NCBI RefSeq assembly: GCF_000620085.1
Contig: NZ_JHVJ01000017.1
Coordinates: 137,008 to 201,007 of the forward strand
Source: Marinobacterium jannaschii DSM 6295
GTDB lineage: Bacteria > Pseudomonadota > Gammaproteobacteria > Pseudomonadales > Balneatricaceae
Reading direction: 5' to 3'
Length of the DNA: 64,000 nt
Position numbers and translations under genes: made by a program. This document shows positions 17,421 to 26,351 of the stretch, in pieces; the stretch's first letter is position 1, and every line of letters begins with the position of its first letter. The notes beneath the pieces are model-generated. The model did not search any database and was not told the DNA's origin. It saw only the letters and a list, made by a program, of their open reading frames with translations.

Positions 17421-18938
17421 ATGGTGCAGCGATATATCCGTAAAATTCTGGAAGCGCGCGTCTACGACGTAGCGGTTGAGACACCGCTGGATGAGGCCCG
17501 CGGCCTCTCCGAGCGCCTGAATAACCGGGTCCTGCTGAAGCGTGAAGACGAACAGCCGGTGTTCTCATTTAAAGTGCGTGGTGCCTATAACAAGATGGTA
17601 CAGCTCACCGACGAAGAGAAGGCCCGTGGTGTCATTACCGCCTCTGCAGGCAACCATGCGCAGGGTGTGGCGATTGCTGCGCGTGAGCTGGGGATTAAAG
17701 CCACCATCGTAATGCCGAAAACCACCCCGGACGTGAAGGTGAACAACGTCCGCCGGCTCGGCGGCAAGGCGGTGCTGCACGGCGATGCCTTCGACGAGGC
17801 ACGCCTGCACTCGCAGAAGCTGATGGCCGAGAAAGGCCTGGTCTATGTCCACCCCTATGACGATCCGGATGTGATCGCCGGCCAGGGAACCGTGGCGATG
17901 GAGATGCTGCGCCAGGAAGGCGGCCCGATCAATGCGATCTTCGTCCCGGTCGGTGGCGGTGGCCTGATCGCCGGGGTCGCAGCCTATGTGAAGTACCTGC
18001 GCCCGGAGACCAAGGTGATCGGCGTTGAATCGGCCGAGTCCGCCTGCCTCAAGCTGGCGATGGACAAAGGCTTCCGCGACACCCTGGATCAGGTCGGCAT
18101 CTTTGCCGATGGCGTGGCGGTGGCCCAGATCGGTGAGCACACCTGGGAGATCGCCAAGGACAATGTCGACGAGGTGATCACCGTCAGCACCGACGAGATC
18201 TGCGCCGCCATCAAGGATATCTTCGACGACACCCGCTCAGTCTGCGAACCGGCCGGGGCCCTGGCCGTGGCCGGGATGAAGAAGTATGTCGAGCGTGAAG
18301 GGGTTGAGGGTCAGACCCTGATCGCCATCGATTCCGGTGCCAACGTCAACTTCGACCGCCTGCGCCATATCGCCGAGCGCTCTGAGCTGGGTGAAAAGCG
18401 CGAGGCGATCATCGCCGCCAAGATCCCGGAGAAGCCCGGCAGCTTCAAGAAGTTCTGCAAGGCGCTGGGCAGCCGCAATATCACCGAGTTCAACTACCGT
18501 TACAGCGATGACCGCGAAGCGATCGTTTTCGCTGGCGTGCAGATCAAGCCCAACAACGACGGCCGCGATGAGCTGCTGGGTGAACTGAAAGAGCACCTCG
18601 ATGAAGTGGTCGACCTGACCGAGGATGAGACTGCCAAGCTGCACGTCCGCTACATGGTCGGTGGCCACGCCCCGGCCAGCGTCGACAATGAGGTGGTGTA
18701 CCGTTTCGAGTTCCCGGAACGTCCCGGCGCCCTGATGAAGTTCCTCAACAAACTGGGCGGGCGCTGGAATATCTCCATGTTCCATTACCGTAACCACGGC
18801 GCCGCCTACGGTCGCGTACTGGTCGGCCTGCAGGTGGCAGAGGCGGAACGGGGCCAGGTCGATACCTTCCTCGACGAGATCGGCTACACCTACTACAACG
18901 AAACCGGCAACGCCGCCTATAAGCTATTCCTCGGCTAA
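17421..18938 (+). CDS. ilvA: Threonine dehydratase, biosynthetic
   Basis: This 505-residue PLP enzyme deaminates threonine to 2-oxobutanoate, the first step of isoleucine synthesis. The PLP lysine is Lys51 (FSFKVRGAYNKM). The cofactor phosphate loop is GGGGLIAG, and SAGNHAQGVA is also present. Two ACT-like regulatory domains follow (about 330-410 and 425-505), which marks the isoleucine-inhibited biosynthetic form rather than the short catabolic one. Length is close to E. coli IlvA (514). The gene is followed by a very strong terminator. Confidence 0.97.
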   Translation: MVQRYIRKILEARVYDVAVETPLDEARGLSERLNNRVLLKREDEQPVFSFKVRGAYNKMVQLTDEEKARGVITASAGNHAQGVAIAARELGIKATIVMPKTTPDVKVNNVRRLGGKAVLHGDAFDEARLHSQKLMAEKGLVYVHPYDDPDVIAGQGTVAMEMLRQEGGPINAIFVPVGGGGLIAGVAAYVKYLRPETKVIGVESAESACLKLAMDKGFRDTLDQVGIFADGVAVAQIGEHTWEIAKDNVDEVITVSTDEICAAIKDIFDDTRSVCEPAGALAVAGMKKYVEREGVEGQTLIAIDSGANVNFDRLRHIAERSELGEKREAIIAAKIPEKPGSFKKFCKALGSRNITEFNYRYSDDREAIVFAGVQIKPNNDGRDELLGELKEHLDEVVDLTEDETAKLHVRYMVGGHAPASVDNEVVYRFEFPERPGALMKFLNKLGGRWNISMFHYRNHGAAYGRVLVGLQVAEAERGQVDTFLDEIGYTYYNETGNAAYKLFLG

Positions 18939-18949
18939 ACCGGCAGATC

Positions 18950-18999
18950 GCTCAAAGCATAAAAAAAGCGCCCACCGGCGCTTTTTTTATGCTTTGAGC
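18950..18999. terminator. Bidirectional terminator with 23-base perfect arms
   Basis: Arms 18950-18972 and 18977-18999 are perfectly complementary around a CACC loop. The GGCGC core is flanked by seven As and seven Ts and then by a further matching ten or so bases. It separates the convergent ilvA and membrane-protein genes. Confidence 0.93.
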
Positions 19000-19037
19000 C
19001 TTAACTTAGACTCTCCGCTTATGACTTCCCGCTGCTC

Positions 19038-19571
19038 TTAAGGCATCTCCGGCGAGTGCTCGAAACCCTTGCCGAAGAATGCCTGCAGGGTAAACAGCAG
19101 CAGCGATACCAGGCCCCAGGTCAGTCCCAGTACCACCCCGGCATCGACGATGCCGCGCCACGGCTGTTCCAGCAGGTGTACCAGCTGCACCAGGGCGATA
19201 ATCCCCAGCGTCAGGCAATAGGTAACGATCTTGCGTTTACGCTGGATATCGAAGAAGCCCATACAAAACAGCGGTGCCAGCAGGGTGCGCAGCGGTGTGC
19301 CGTTATCAGCCAGATAACGTACCCGGGCGGCTACCCGTGGCGACCAGCCCTGCTGAAAGCCCCGATAGCCCTCGGCAAAGCCCATAAAAACCAGACTGAA
19401 CACCAGTGCGGCCCAGTGGTACCAGTCCAGACTGCTGTCGAACGTCTGCAGGGCAATTTGGCTCAGGCGATAGATGGCACTGCCGAATATCAGACAAACA
19501 CCGGTCAGGCCCCAGAATGCGGCAACGAATCCCACTACTGCGTAGCTCCAATATGGGTGAAAACGCCCCAT
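19038..19571 (-). CDS. Inner-membrane protein, unrecognised (177 aa)
   Basis: The ATG at 19571 gives 177 residues with four likely membrane segments (about 10-30, 48-68, 115-135 and 145-165). A basic stretch between the second and third (GFAEGYRGFQQGWSPRVAAR) is probably cytoplasmic. The frame is open further upstream, but that would run through the TRAP operon terminator at 19620-19646, so the internal start is preferred although its ribosome site is poor. I do not recognise a function. It stands alone, isolated by terminators on both sides. Confidence 0.65.
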   Translation of the reverse strand: MGRFHPYWSYAVVGFVAAFWGLTGVCLIFGSAIYRLSQIALQTFDSSLDWYHWAALVFSLVFMGFAEGYRGFQQGWSPRVAARVRYLADNGTPLRTLLAPLFCMGFFDIQRKRKIVTYCLTLGIIALVQLVHLLEQPWRGIVDAGVVLGLTWGLVSLLLFTLQAFFGKGFEHSPEMP

Positions 19572-19619
19572 TATATGTGAGGTGCAGGGCCTAAGGGTAA
19601 TGCGCTCCGTCAAACAGGC

Positions 19620-19646
19620 AAAAAAAACCACCGCTGGGCGGTGGTT
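19620..19646 (-). terminator. Terminator of the dctPQM operon
   Basis: On the minus strand AACCACCGC / GCGGTGGTT with a CCA loop is followed by eight Ts, 84 bases after the dctM stop. Confidence 0.9.
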
Positions 19647-19729
19647 AACTGCACTCATCGAAAGTCCAGAGCAATTAAAAAGGACCACATCCTGTGGCCA
19701 AGGTCCGTTCCCTGGCTGGGACAGGTTGG

Positions 19730-21127
19730 CTAGTAGCCGTTCAGCTGATCGATATACTCCGGCAGGAATAGGGATATCTGCGGGATATAGGTAATCAGCA
19801 TCAGGAACAACAGCAACAGGCTGAGCCATGGCAGGCAGGCCTTGATGACCCACACCATATTGCGGCCGGTGATCCCGGCGGTGACAAACAGGTTGAGCCC
19901 TACCGGCGGTGTCAGCATACCGATCTCCATGTTCACCACCATGATGATGCCCAGGTGGATCGGGTCGATACCCAGCTGAGTGGCGATCGGGAACAGGATC
20001 GGTGCCATGATCAGCAGGATCGCCGATGGCTCCATAAAGTTACCGGCAATCAGCAGCAGGATATTCACTACGATCAGGAAGCCCCAGGCAGGCAGGCCCC
20101 ATTCGATAATGATCTCGGCAATGCTGTGCGGGATACGCTCGGTCGTCAGGACGTGGGCGAACAGCATCGCGTTGGCGATGATGAACAGCAACATCATGGA
20201 AACCTTGGAGGCATCCACCAGCACCTTGCGCACTTCCGGGTTGCTGACAGAACGCGGCATCGCCCACAGCATCTGCAGCAGGTTGCGTACAGACGCGGTC
20301 AGCAGGCCTTCGCCCTCATTGCGCCACGCCACGCCTTTCAGCGGACCGATATCACGGTAGCCCAGCACGGAGATCAGGTATGCGTATACCGCCGCAACCG
20401 CTGCGGCTTCGGTCGGAGACGCTACACCGCCATAGATGGAACCCAGTACGATAATGATCAGCATCAGGCCACCCAGCGCGATCGCACCGGACTTCGCCAG
20501 CTGACGCACGCCCGGGAACGGCTGCGATGGCAGCTTTTTGATACGGGCGACGATATAGATCGCCAGCATCAGTATGCCACCCATCATCAGGCCCGGAATG
20601 AAACCGGCCATGAACATACGTGAAGCGGACACCTCAGTCGCAGCGGCGTAGACCAGCATCACGATCGAAGGCGGGATCAGGATACCCAGGGTACCGGCGT
20701 TGGCGATAACGCCCGCGGCGAAAGACTGCGGATAGCCCGCGCGCACCATACCGGCGATGACAATAGTACCGATCGCCGCCACGGTCGCCGGGGAGGAGCC
20801 GGACACCGCCGCGAACAGCATGCAGGCCATCACCGAGGCCATCGCCAGGCCGCCACGGATATGGCCGACGCTGTCGATCGCAAAGTTGATCAGGCGCTTG
20901 GCCACACCACCGGTCGACAGGAAGGCGGACGACAGGATAAAGAACGGGATCGCCAGCAGGGTGTAATGCTCGGACGTTGCCTCAAACAGCTTCAGGGCAA
21001 TCGATGCCAGCGAGTCATTGGAAAACAGCAGTATGGTGGTGACTGAGGAGAGCCCCAGCGCCACGGCGATCGGCATACCGATCAGCATACAGCCAAACAG
21101 GGTGATAAAGAGTACGGCGATGGTCAT
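19730..21127 (-). CDS. dctM: TRAP dicarboxylate transporter, large permease subunit
   Basis: This 465-residue protein has about 12 membrane segments of the DctM/IT superfamily. Typical blocks include GMPIAVALG near 17, ASVMACMLFAAVSGSSPATVAAIGT near 95-120 and the C-terminal repeat with MLTPPVGLNLFVTAG near 400. It is the Na+-driven transport subunit working with DctQ and the periplasmic DctP. Its ATG overlaps the dctQ stop (ATGA), and a terminator follows. Specificity for C4-dicarboxylates is inferred from DctP and the adjacent DctBD genes. Confidence 0.95.
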   Translation of the reverse strand: MTIAVLFITLFGCMLIGMPIAVALGLSSVTTILLFSNDSLASIALKLFEATSEHYTLLAIPFFILSSAFLSTGGVAKRLINFAIDSVGHIRGGLAMASVMACMLFAAVSGSSPATVAAIGTIVIAGMVRAGYPQSFAAGVIANAGTLGILIPPSIVMLVYAAATEVSASRMFMAGFIPGLMMGGILMLAIYIVARIKKLPSQPFPGVRQLAKSGAIALGGLMLIIIVLGSIYGGVASPTEAAAVAAVYAYLISVLGYRDIGPLKGVAWRNEGEGLLTASVRNLLQMLWAMPRSVSNPEVRKVLVDASKVSMMLLFIIANAMLFAHVLTTERIPHSIAEIIIEWGLPAWGFLIVVNILLLIAGNFMEPSAILLIMAPILFPIATQLGIDPIHLGIIMVVNMEIGMLTPPVGLNLFVTAGITGRNMVWVIKACLPWLSLLLLFLMLITYIPQISLFLPEYIDQLNGY

Positions 21128-21702
21128 GACTTCACCTCCTGAGTCTCAGCGGTCTGGGTTCGATCAGCCACAGCCTGCTGCAGCTCTTCGGCGATCTCCA
21201 TTGATTCCTTGGCTTCATCGGCAAAGTGGAAGCCCTCGGCCTCGCCACGCATCACCTTCCAGCCCAACTGCAGGAAGCGTGCGATCAGCAGCACGAAGCC
21301 GATCACCAGGATGCTCATTGGAATCCACTTCGGCACCGGCAGGTCTTCCAGCTCGATACCGATCATCTTCATCTTGCTGATATAGATCCAGGAGCCGTAC
21401 AGGAACAGGCCGCTGTACAGCAGACTCAGGCCAACGGCCAGCAGGGTGAAGCCGCGATGGGCTTTGCCCGGCAGCATTTTCACAAACACATCGACACCGA
21501 TATGGGCGCCGACCTTGACGCCGTAGGATGCACCAAACAGCACAAACCATGCGGCTAATAACAGGGTCACTTCCTGCGCCCAGTGGATACCGGCATTGAA
21601 GCCAAAGCGCATCACCACTTCGGCAAATACCAGCAAGGTCATCGATACCAGAAGCAGGGACAGGAAACCCTCCTCCAGCTTAGTTACCATATTACGTTCC
21701 AT
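21124..21702 (-). CDS. dctQ: TRAP dicarboxylate transporter, small permease subunit
   Basis: This 192-residue protein has four membrane segments (about 13-30, 45-65, 88-108 and 130-150), as is usual for DctQ. The region WAQEVTLLLAAWFVLFGASYGVK near 41-63 carries the conserved E/W-rich motif. A 45-residue Glu/Ala-rich cytoplasmic tail follows the last helix. AGAGGGG precedes the ATG. It is coupled to dctM by a four-base overlap and separated from dctP by 160 bases containing a stem-loop. Confidence 0.93.
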   Translation of the reverse strand: MERNMVTKLEEGFLSLLLVSMTLLVFAEVVMRFGFNAGIHWAQEVTLLLAAWFVLFGASYGVKVGAHIGVDVFVKMLPGKAHRGFTLLAVGLSLLYSGLFLYGSWIYISKMKMIGIELEDLPVPKWIPMSILVIGFVLLIARFLQLGWKVMRGEAEGFHFADEAKESMEIAEELQQAVADRTQTAETQEVKS

Positions 21703-21816
21703 ACGGCCCCTCTCAGCGGCTGTTGCCGCTCTTATCGTTATTGCCAGACAGCAAAACCCACAGGACAGCCGGCAGCCTGGCTACAGGCGCCTCTCCTCTG
21801 AGTTCTTTACGGAATT

Positions 21817-21847
21817 GGATAAAGGGGCAGAACGGCTGTTCCGCCCC
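21817..21847 (-). terminator. Intercistronic stem-loop between dctP and dctQ
   Basis: On the minus strand GGGGC-G-GAAC, loop AGCC, GTTC-T-GCCCC is followed by TTTATCC, 16 bases after the dctP stop. It looks like a leaky terminator or mRNA-stabilising hairpin. That would let the binding protein be made in excess over the permease, as is common for binding-protein transporters. Confidence 0.65.
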
Positions 21848-21862
21848 GGGATTCAGCGCTGC

Positions 21863-22873
<1,011 letters not shown>

Positions 22874-22940
22874 TTATGTTTTTTGTATTTACGTCACGTC
22901 ACCGGGCGGGAACCGGATCGGCGTCGCTAACCTATACAAA

Positions 22941-22955
22941 GCAACAGTCAGGCCA
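22941..22955 (-). promoter_or_regulatory. Sigma-54 type promoter of dctPQM
   Basis: The minus strand reads TGGCCTGACTGTTGC. The invariant GG and GC are ten bases apart, with 13 of 15 positions agreeing with TGGCACG-N4-TTGC counting the free positions, and a T follows. It sits 95 bases from the dctP ATG. A DctD-family sigma-54 activator is encoded 2 kb away, which fits. Confidence 0.72.
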
Positions 22956-23020
22956 GATTTTAAAAACCACAGATAAATAAAAATATATCTTTTATTTATC
23001 AAACACTTAAAAACACACAC

Positions 23021-23047
23021 TTTAACTATCCGGCGTCCGGCCGATAA
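23021..23047 (+). promoter_or_regulatory. Possible sigma-28 (FliA) promoter of the chemoreceptor gene
   Basis: GCCGATAA at 23040-23047 matches the FliA -10 exactly and is oriented toward the chemoreceptor. The -35 is weak (TTAACTAT, five of eight with a ten-base spacer). The same octamer also occurs inside several genes of this window, so it may be chance. Confidence 0.35.
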
Positions 23048-23244
23048 CCGTTAATGAGTGGATCCCCACCCATTCCCGGTTTTAGCCGGGGTGGTAATCC
23101 GCCCAAGCCAGATAAATTAACAAACGCTCAAGATTAAGCAGGGCTTTTTTGATCTGCGTCGGAAAAATATCGAACGCATCTCTATATCTTTAGCAGTGCT
23201 TATGTATTATTAAATATCAGTCTAAATCCTTACCAACTCGGACT

Positions 23245-24867
23245 ATGGATAGCATCGTGAATAAAACCGGCCTTTCGATACAAACAAAAATAAACCTTTC
23301 TCTGGCCGCGGTTTTCCTTCTGGTACTCGTCAGCTCCCTCAGTGCGATCTATCGCAGCGAATCATCGCTGGTACTTGAAGTGGCCGAACGCACCACACTG
23401 GATAAAGCCGACGCCTACTTCGACAGTATCAATATCCTGATGCTCAGTGGCGCCATGAATAATCGCCAGGCGCTGCAGGAAAAGATCCTCGCCAGCGAAG
23501 ATGTGATCGAGGCCCGAATCATCCGTGGTGACAGCGTGAGTAAGGTGTATGGTCCGGGCCGTGCGGATGAGAAGATCATCGATGACTTCGACCGCCGGGC
23601 GATGAAGGGTGAACAGATTATTGCCGAGCTGGATGACGAGCAGGGCCATCGCCTGACCGTGATCACACCGATGAAGGCCAGCAGCTCCTATAAGGGCACC
23701 AACTGCCTGCTCTGCCATCAGGTCGAAGAGGGTTCGGTGCTGGGCGCAGTACGCGTCACCTATTCGTTCGCCAATATGGATGAGAAGATTAAGAGCAATC
23801 TGATCAGCGTGGCACTGGTCGAGCTGGTCCTGTTTATTGGCGGGGTGTTGCTGATCAGCCTGCTGCTGAGTCGCATGGTGGTGAAACCCATCCGCAAGAT
23901 GAGCAAGACCATCAGCCGGATCGAACAGGACTCAGACCTGCAGCAGCGGGTCAGCATCGATTCCTCCGATGAGATGGGCGCGATGGCGCACTCCTTTAAC
24001 TCGATGCTGGACGCCTTCCACCAGAGCCTGACTCAGGTCAGCGATACCATCCACCAGCTGAGCAGTTCCAGCCGCCATATCAACAGTATCGCCGATATGG
24101 CCGATGAAGCGGTGCGCAACCAGGAACTGCAGACCTCGGCGGTTGCCTCCGCCATGGCGCAGATGAAAACCGCCACCCGCAGCGTCGAAGTCAGCGCCCA
24201 GAGCACCGTGTCCGCCTCCGATATGGCGCTGCAGGAGAGCAGCGCCGGTACCGGAATCACCAGCGATGCCATTAGGGCCATCGAGACCCTGAAGCAGAAT
24301 ATCGATCAGGCCACCACGGTAATCCATAAGCTGGATGACCAGAGCCAGAACGTCGGCATCGTGCTGGAGGTGATCCAGAAGATCGCCGAACAGACCAACC
24401 TGCTGGCCCTGAACGCGGCGATTGAAGCCGCCCGGGCCGGCGAGCAGGGCCGTGGTTTCGCCGTAGTGGCGGATGAGGTACGTACCCTGGCCAGCCGCAC
24501 CCGTAACTCTACCGAAGAGATCAATGCCATTATCGAGCAGCTGCAGAGCGATGCCCGCGATGCGGTGGATGTGATGCAGCGTGCCCATGACAGCGCCGAA
24601 GAGGGTGTGGTTCAGGTACAGCAGACCGCCAATGCGCTGGGGAATATCGCCGAAGAGGTGAAGATGATCAACGATATGAACCATCAGGTCGCCTCCTCCG
24701 TCACCGAGCAGACCCAGATGGCGGCCGATGTGGAGGAGAACGTCAGCCAGATCGCCCGGACCTCGGAGCACACCTCCGAACGTGCTTCCAAGCTCAATAA
24801 CGTCGCCCAGGAACTGGGCGGACTGGCCGGCCAGCTGGAAGGCCTGGTGGCGCGCTTCAAGCTGTAG
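23245..24867 (+). CDS. Methyl-accepting chemotaxis protein with periplasmic haem c motif
   Basis: This 540-residue transmembrane chemoreceptor has membrane segments at about 15-36 and 189-210, a periplasmic domain between them, a HAMP domain (about 210-265) and a cytoplasmic signalling hairpin. The hairpin tip is intact ([20 protein letters not shown]). The periplasmic domain contains CLLCH at 154-158, in [19 protein letters not shown]. This is a c-type haem attachment motif in the position seen in haem-binding PAS-like sensor domains of Geobacter-type receptors. It should therefore sense redox state, oxygen or a gaseous ligand rather than dicarboxylate. No CheR-tethering pentapeptide is present. 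A GTG four codons in is an alternative start. Confidence 0.9.
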   Translation: MDSIVNKTGLSIQTKINLSLAAVFLLVLVSSLSAIYRSESSLVLEVAERTTLDKADAYFDSINILMLSGAMNNRQALQEKILASEDVIEARIIRGDSVSKVYGPGRADEKIIDDFDRRAMKGEQIIAELDDEQGHRLTVITPMKASSSYKGTNCLLCHQVEEGSVLGAVRVTYSFANMDEKIKSNLISVALVELVLFIGGVLLISLLLSRMVVKPIRKMSKTISRIEQDSDLQQRVSIDSSDEMGAMAHSFNSMLDAFHQSLTQVSDTIHQLSSSSRHINSIADMADEAVRNQELQTSAVASAMAQMKTATRSVEVSAQSTVSASDMALQESSAGTGITSDAIRAIETLKQNIDQATTVIHKLDDQSQNVGIVLEVIQKIAEQTNLLALNAAIEAARAGEQGRGFAVVADEVRTLASRTRNSTEEINAIIEQLQSDARDAVDVMQRAHDSAEEGVVQVQQTANALGNIAEEVKMINDMNHQVASSVTEQTQMAADVEENVSQIARTSEHTSERASKLNNVAQELGGLAGQLEGLVARFKL

Positions 24868-24905
24868 AAGCAACTGTAAGCGATAAACTGGTAGCTGCAA
24901 GCTAA

Positions 24906-24942
24906 GAAAAAGCCCCGCCCGGATATCCCGGCGGGGCTTTTT
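24906..24942. terminator. Terminator between the chemoreceptor and dctD
   Basis: GAAAAAGCCCCGCC / GGCGGGGCTTTTTC with a GATATC-containing centre lies between convergent genes and has A- and T-runs on both sides. Confidence 0.9.
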
Positions 24943-24980
24943 CGTCTAACCCGCTTGCTGCGCGCAGCCCGCGTTGCGGC

Positions 24981-26351
24981 CTACTTGTAGTCCGCCTTGT
25001 CGAGGTCGTATTTCTTCATCTTGTCATACAGAGTCTTGCGCGCCAGACCGAGGCTGGCCTGGGTATCCTTGATCGAGCCGCCGTGACGTTCCAGCTCGGC
25101 ATGGATCAGCATCTTCTCAAACCGTTCCACCTGTTCCGGCAGGGTCAGCTGGGTCGCATCCTCAGTGATCGGACGGTTATCGAAGTCAAAGGTGCAGCCC
25201 TCGCCCAGCAGCACATAACGCTCCGCCAGGTTACGCAATTCACGCACATTGCCGGGCCAGTCGTGACTGATCAGGCTGTGCATCCGCTCTGCCGACAGCG
25301 GCACGGCTTCGCGGCCGAACTGGTTGGACGCCACCAGGGTGAAGTGCTGGAACAGCAAGGCGATATCCTCGCGACGCTGACGCAGGGCCGGAATATCCAG
25401 CCGTACCACATTGAGGCGGTAATAAAGGTCTTCGCGGAACTCGCCGCGCTCGCTCATCTCGCGCAGGTCGACCTTGGTGGCGGCGATAATGCGCAGGTCC
25501 AGCGGGATCAGCTGGTTGGAGCCGAGGCGCTCGATCGCCCGTTCCTCCAGTACCCGCAGCAGCTTGATCTGCAGGGTCATCGGCATGCTCTCGATCTCGT
25601 CGAGGAACAGGGTGCCGCCGTTGGCATACTCGAACTTACCGATCCGGCGGCTGCTGGCATCGGTAAAGGCGCCCTTCTCATGGCCGAACAACTCCGACTC
25701 GATCAGGTTTTCCGGCACCGCACCGCAGTTGATGGCAACAAAATTCTGCTCGCGACGCGAGCTGTGCTCGTGGATATAACGCGCCATCAGGTCCTTACCG
25801 GTGCCGGTCTCACCGAGAATCAGGATATCCGCCGGGGCATCAGCGATGGTCCCGGCCAGCCGCCGCATCTGAATCACCGCCGGGGCGCTGCCGATAATCT
25901 TCGGTCCCGGCGCGCTCTGGGCTTCAAGCTCCTCTCGCAGCTGGCGGTTTTCGAGGGTCAGGGCACGCTTCTCCACCGCCCGGCGCACCACATCCAGCAG
26001 CAGTTCCGAGCTGAACGGCTTCTCGATAAAGTTATAGGCGCCATCCCGCATCGCGGTTACCGCCATGGAAATATCGCCATGGCCGGTAATCAGGATCACC
26101 GGCAGGTCAGGATCGATCTCATGCACTTTCCGCATCAGCGCCAGGCCATCCATGCCCGGCAGGTTGATATCGGTCACCACCACCCCCGGCCAGGCTTCAT
26201 CCAGCTGCGCCAGTACCGGCTCAGCGCGTTCCAGCACGGTCACCTCATAGCCGCCCAGCTCCAGCGTCTGCCCTGCTGCCAGCCGGATATGCTTCTCATC
26301 ATCCACCAGAATAATCGGCAGGCGGCTGTCGGACTGCGTTGGCTCGGTCAT
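24981..26351 (-). CDS. dctD: C4-dicarboxylate response regulator, sigma-54 activator
   Basis: These 456 residues comprise a receiver domain with acceptor Asp61 (VVVTDINLPG), a sigma-54 activating AAA+ domain (Walker A GETGTGKD near 167, Walker B GGTLFLDEIES near 227) and a C-terminal Fis-type helix-turn-helix (DTQASLGLARKTLYDKMKKY). The sigma-54 contact loop reads GAFTDA in place of the common GAFTGA, a natural variant. The ATG at 26351 overlaps the dctB stop (ATGA). DctD phosphorylated by DctB should activate the dctPQM sigma-54 promoter. Assignment to DctD over other NtrC relatives rests on sequence and on the neighbouring TRAP genes. Confidence 0.92.
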   Translation of the reverse strand: MTEPTQSDSRLPIILVDDEKHIRLAAGQTLELGGYEVTVLERAEPVLAQLDEAWPGVVVTDINLPGMDGLALMRKVHEIDPDLPVILITGHGDISMAVTAMRDGAYNFIEKPFSSELLLDVVRRAVEKRALTLENRQLREELEAQSAPGPKIIGSAPAVIQMRRLAGTIADAPADILILGETGTGKDLMARYIHEHSSRREQNFVAINCGAVPENLIESELFGHEKGAFTDASSRRIGKFEYANGGTLFLDEIESMPMTLQIKLLRVLEERAIERLGSNQLIPLDLRIIAATKVDLREMSERGEFREDLYYRLNVVRLDIPALRQRREDIALLFQHFTLVASNQFGREAVPLSAERMHSLISHDWPGNVRELRNLAERYVLLGEGCTFDFDNRPITEDATQLTLPEQVERFEKMLIHAELERHGGSIKDTQASLGLARKTLYDKMKKYDLDKADYK

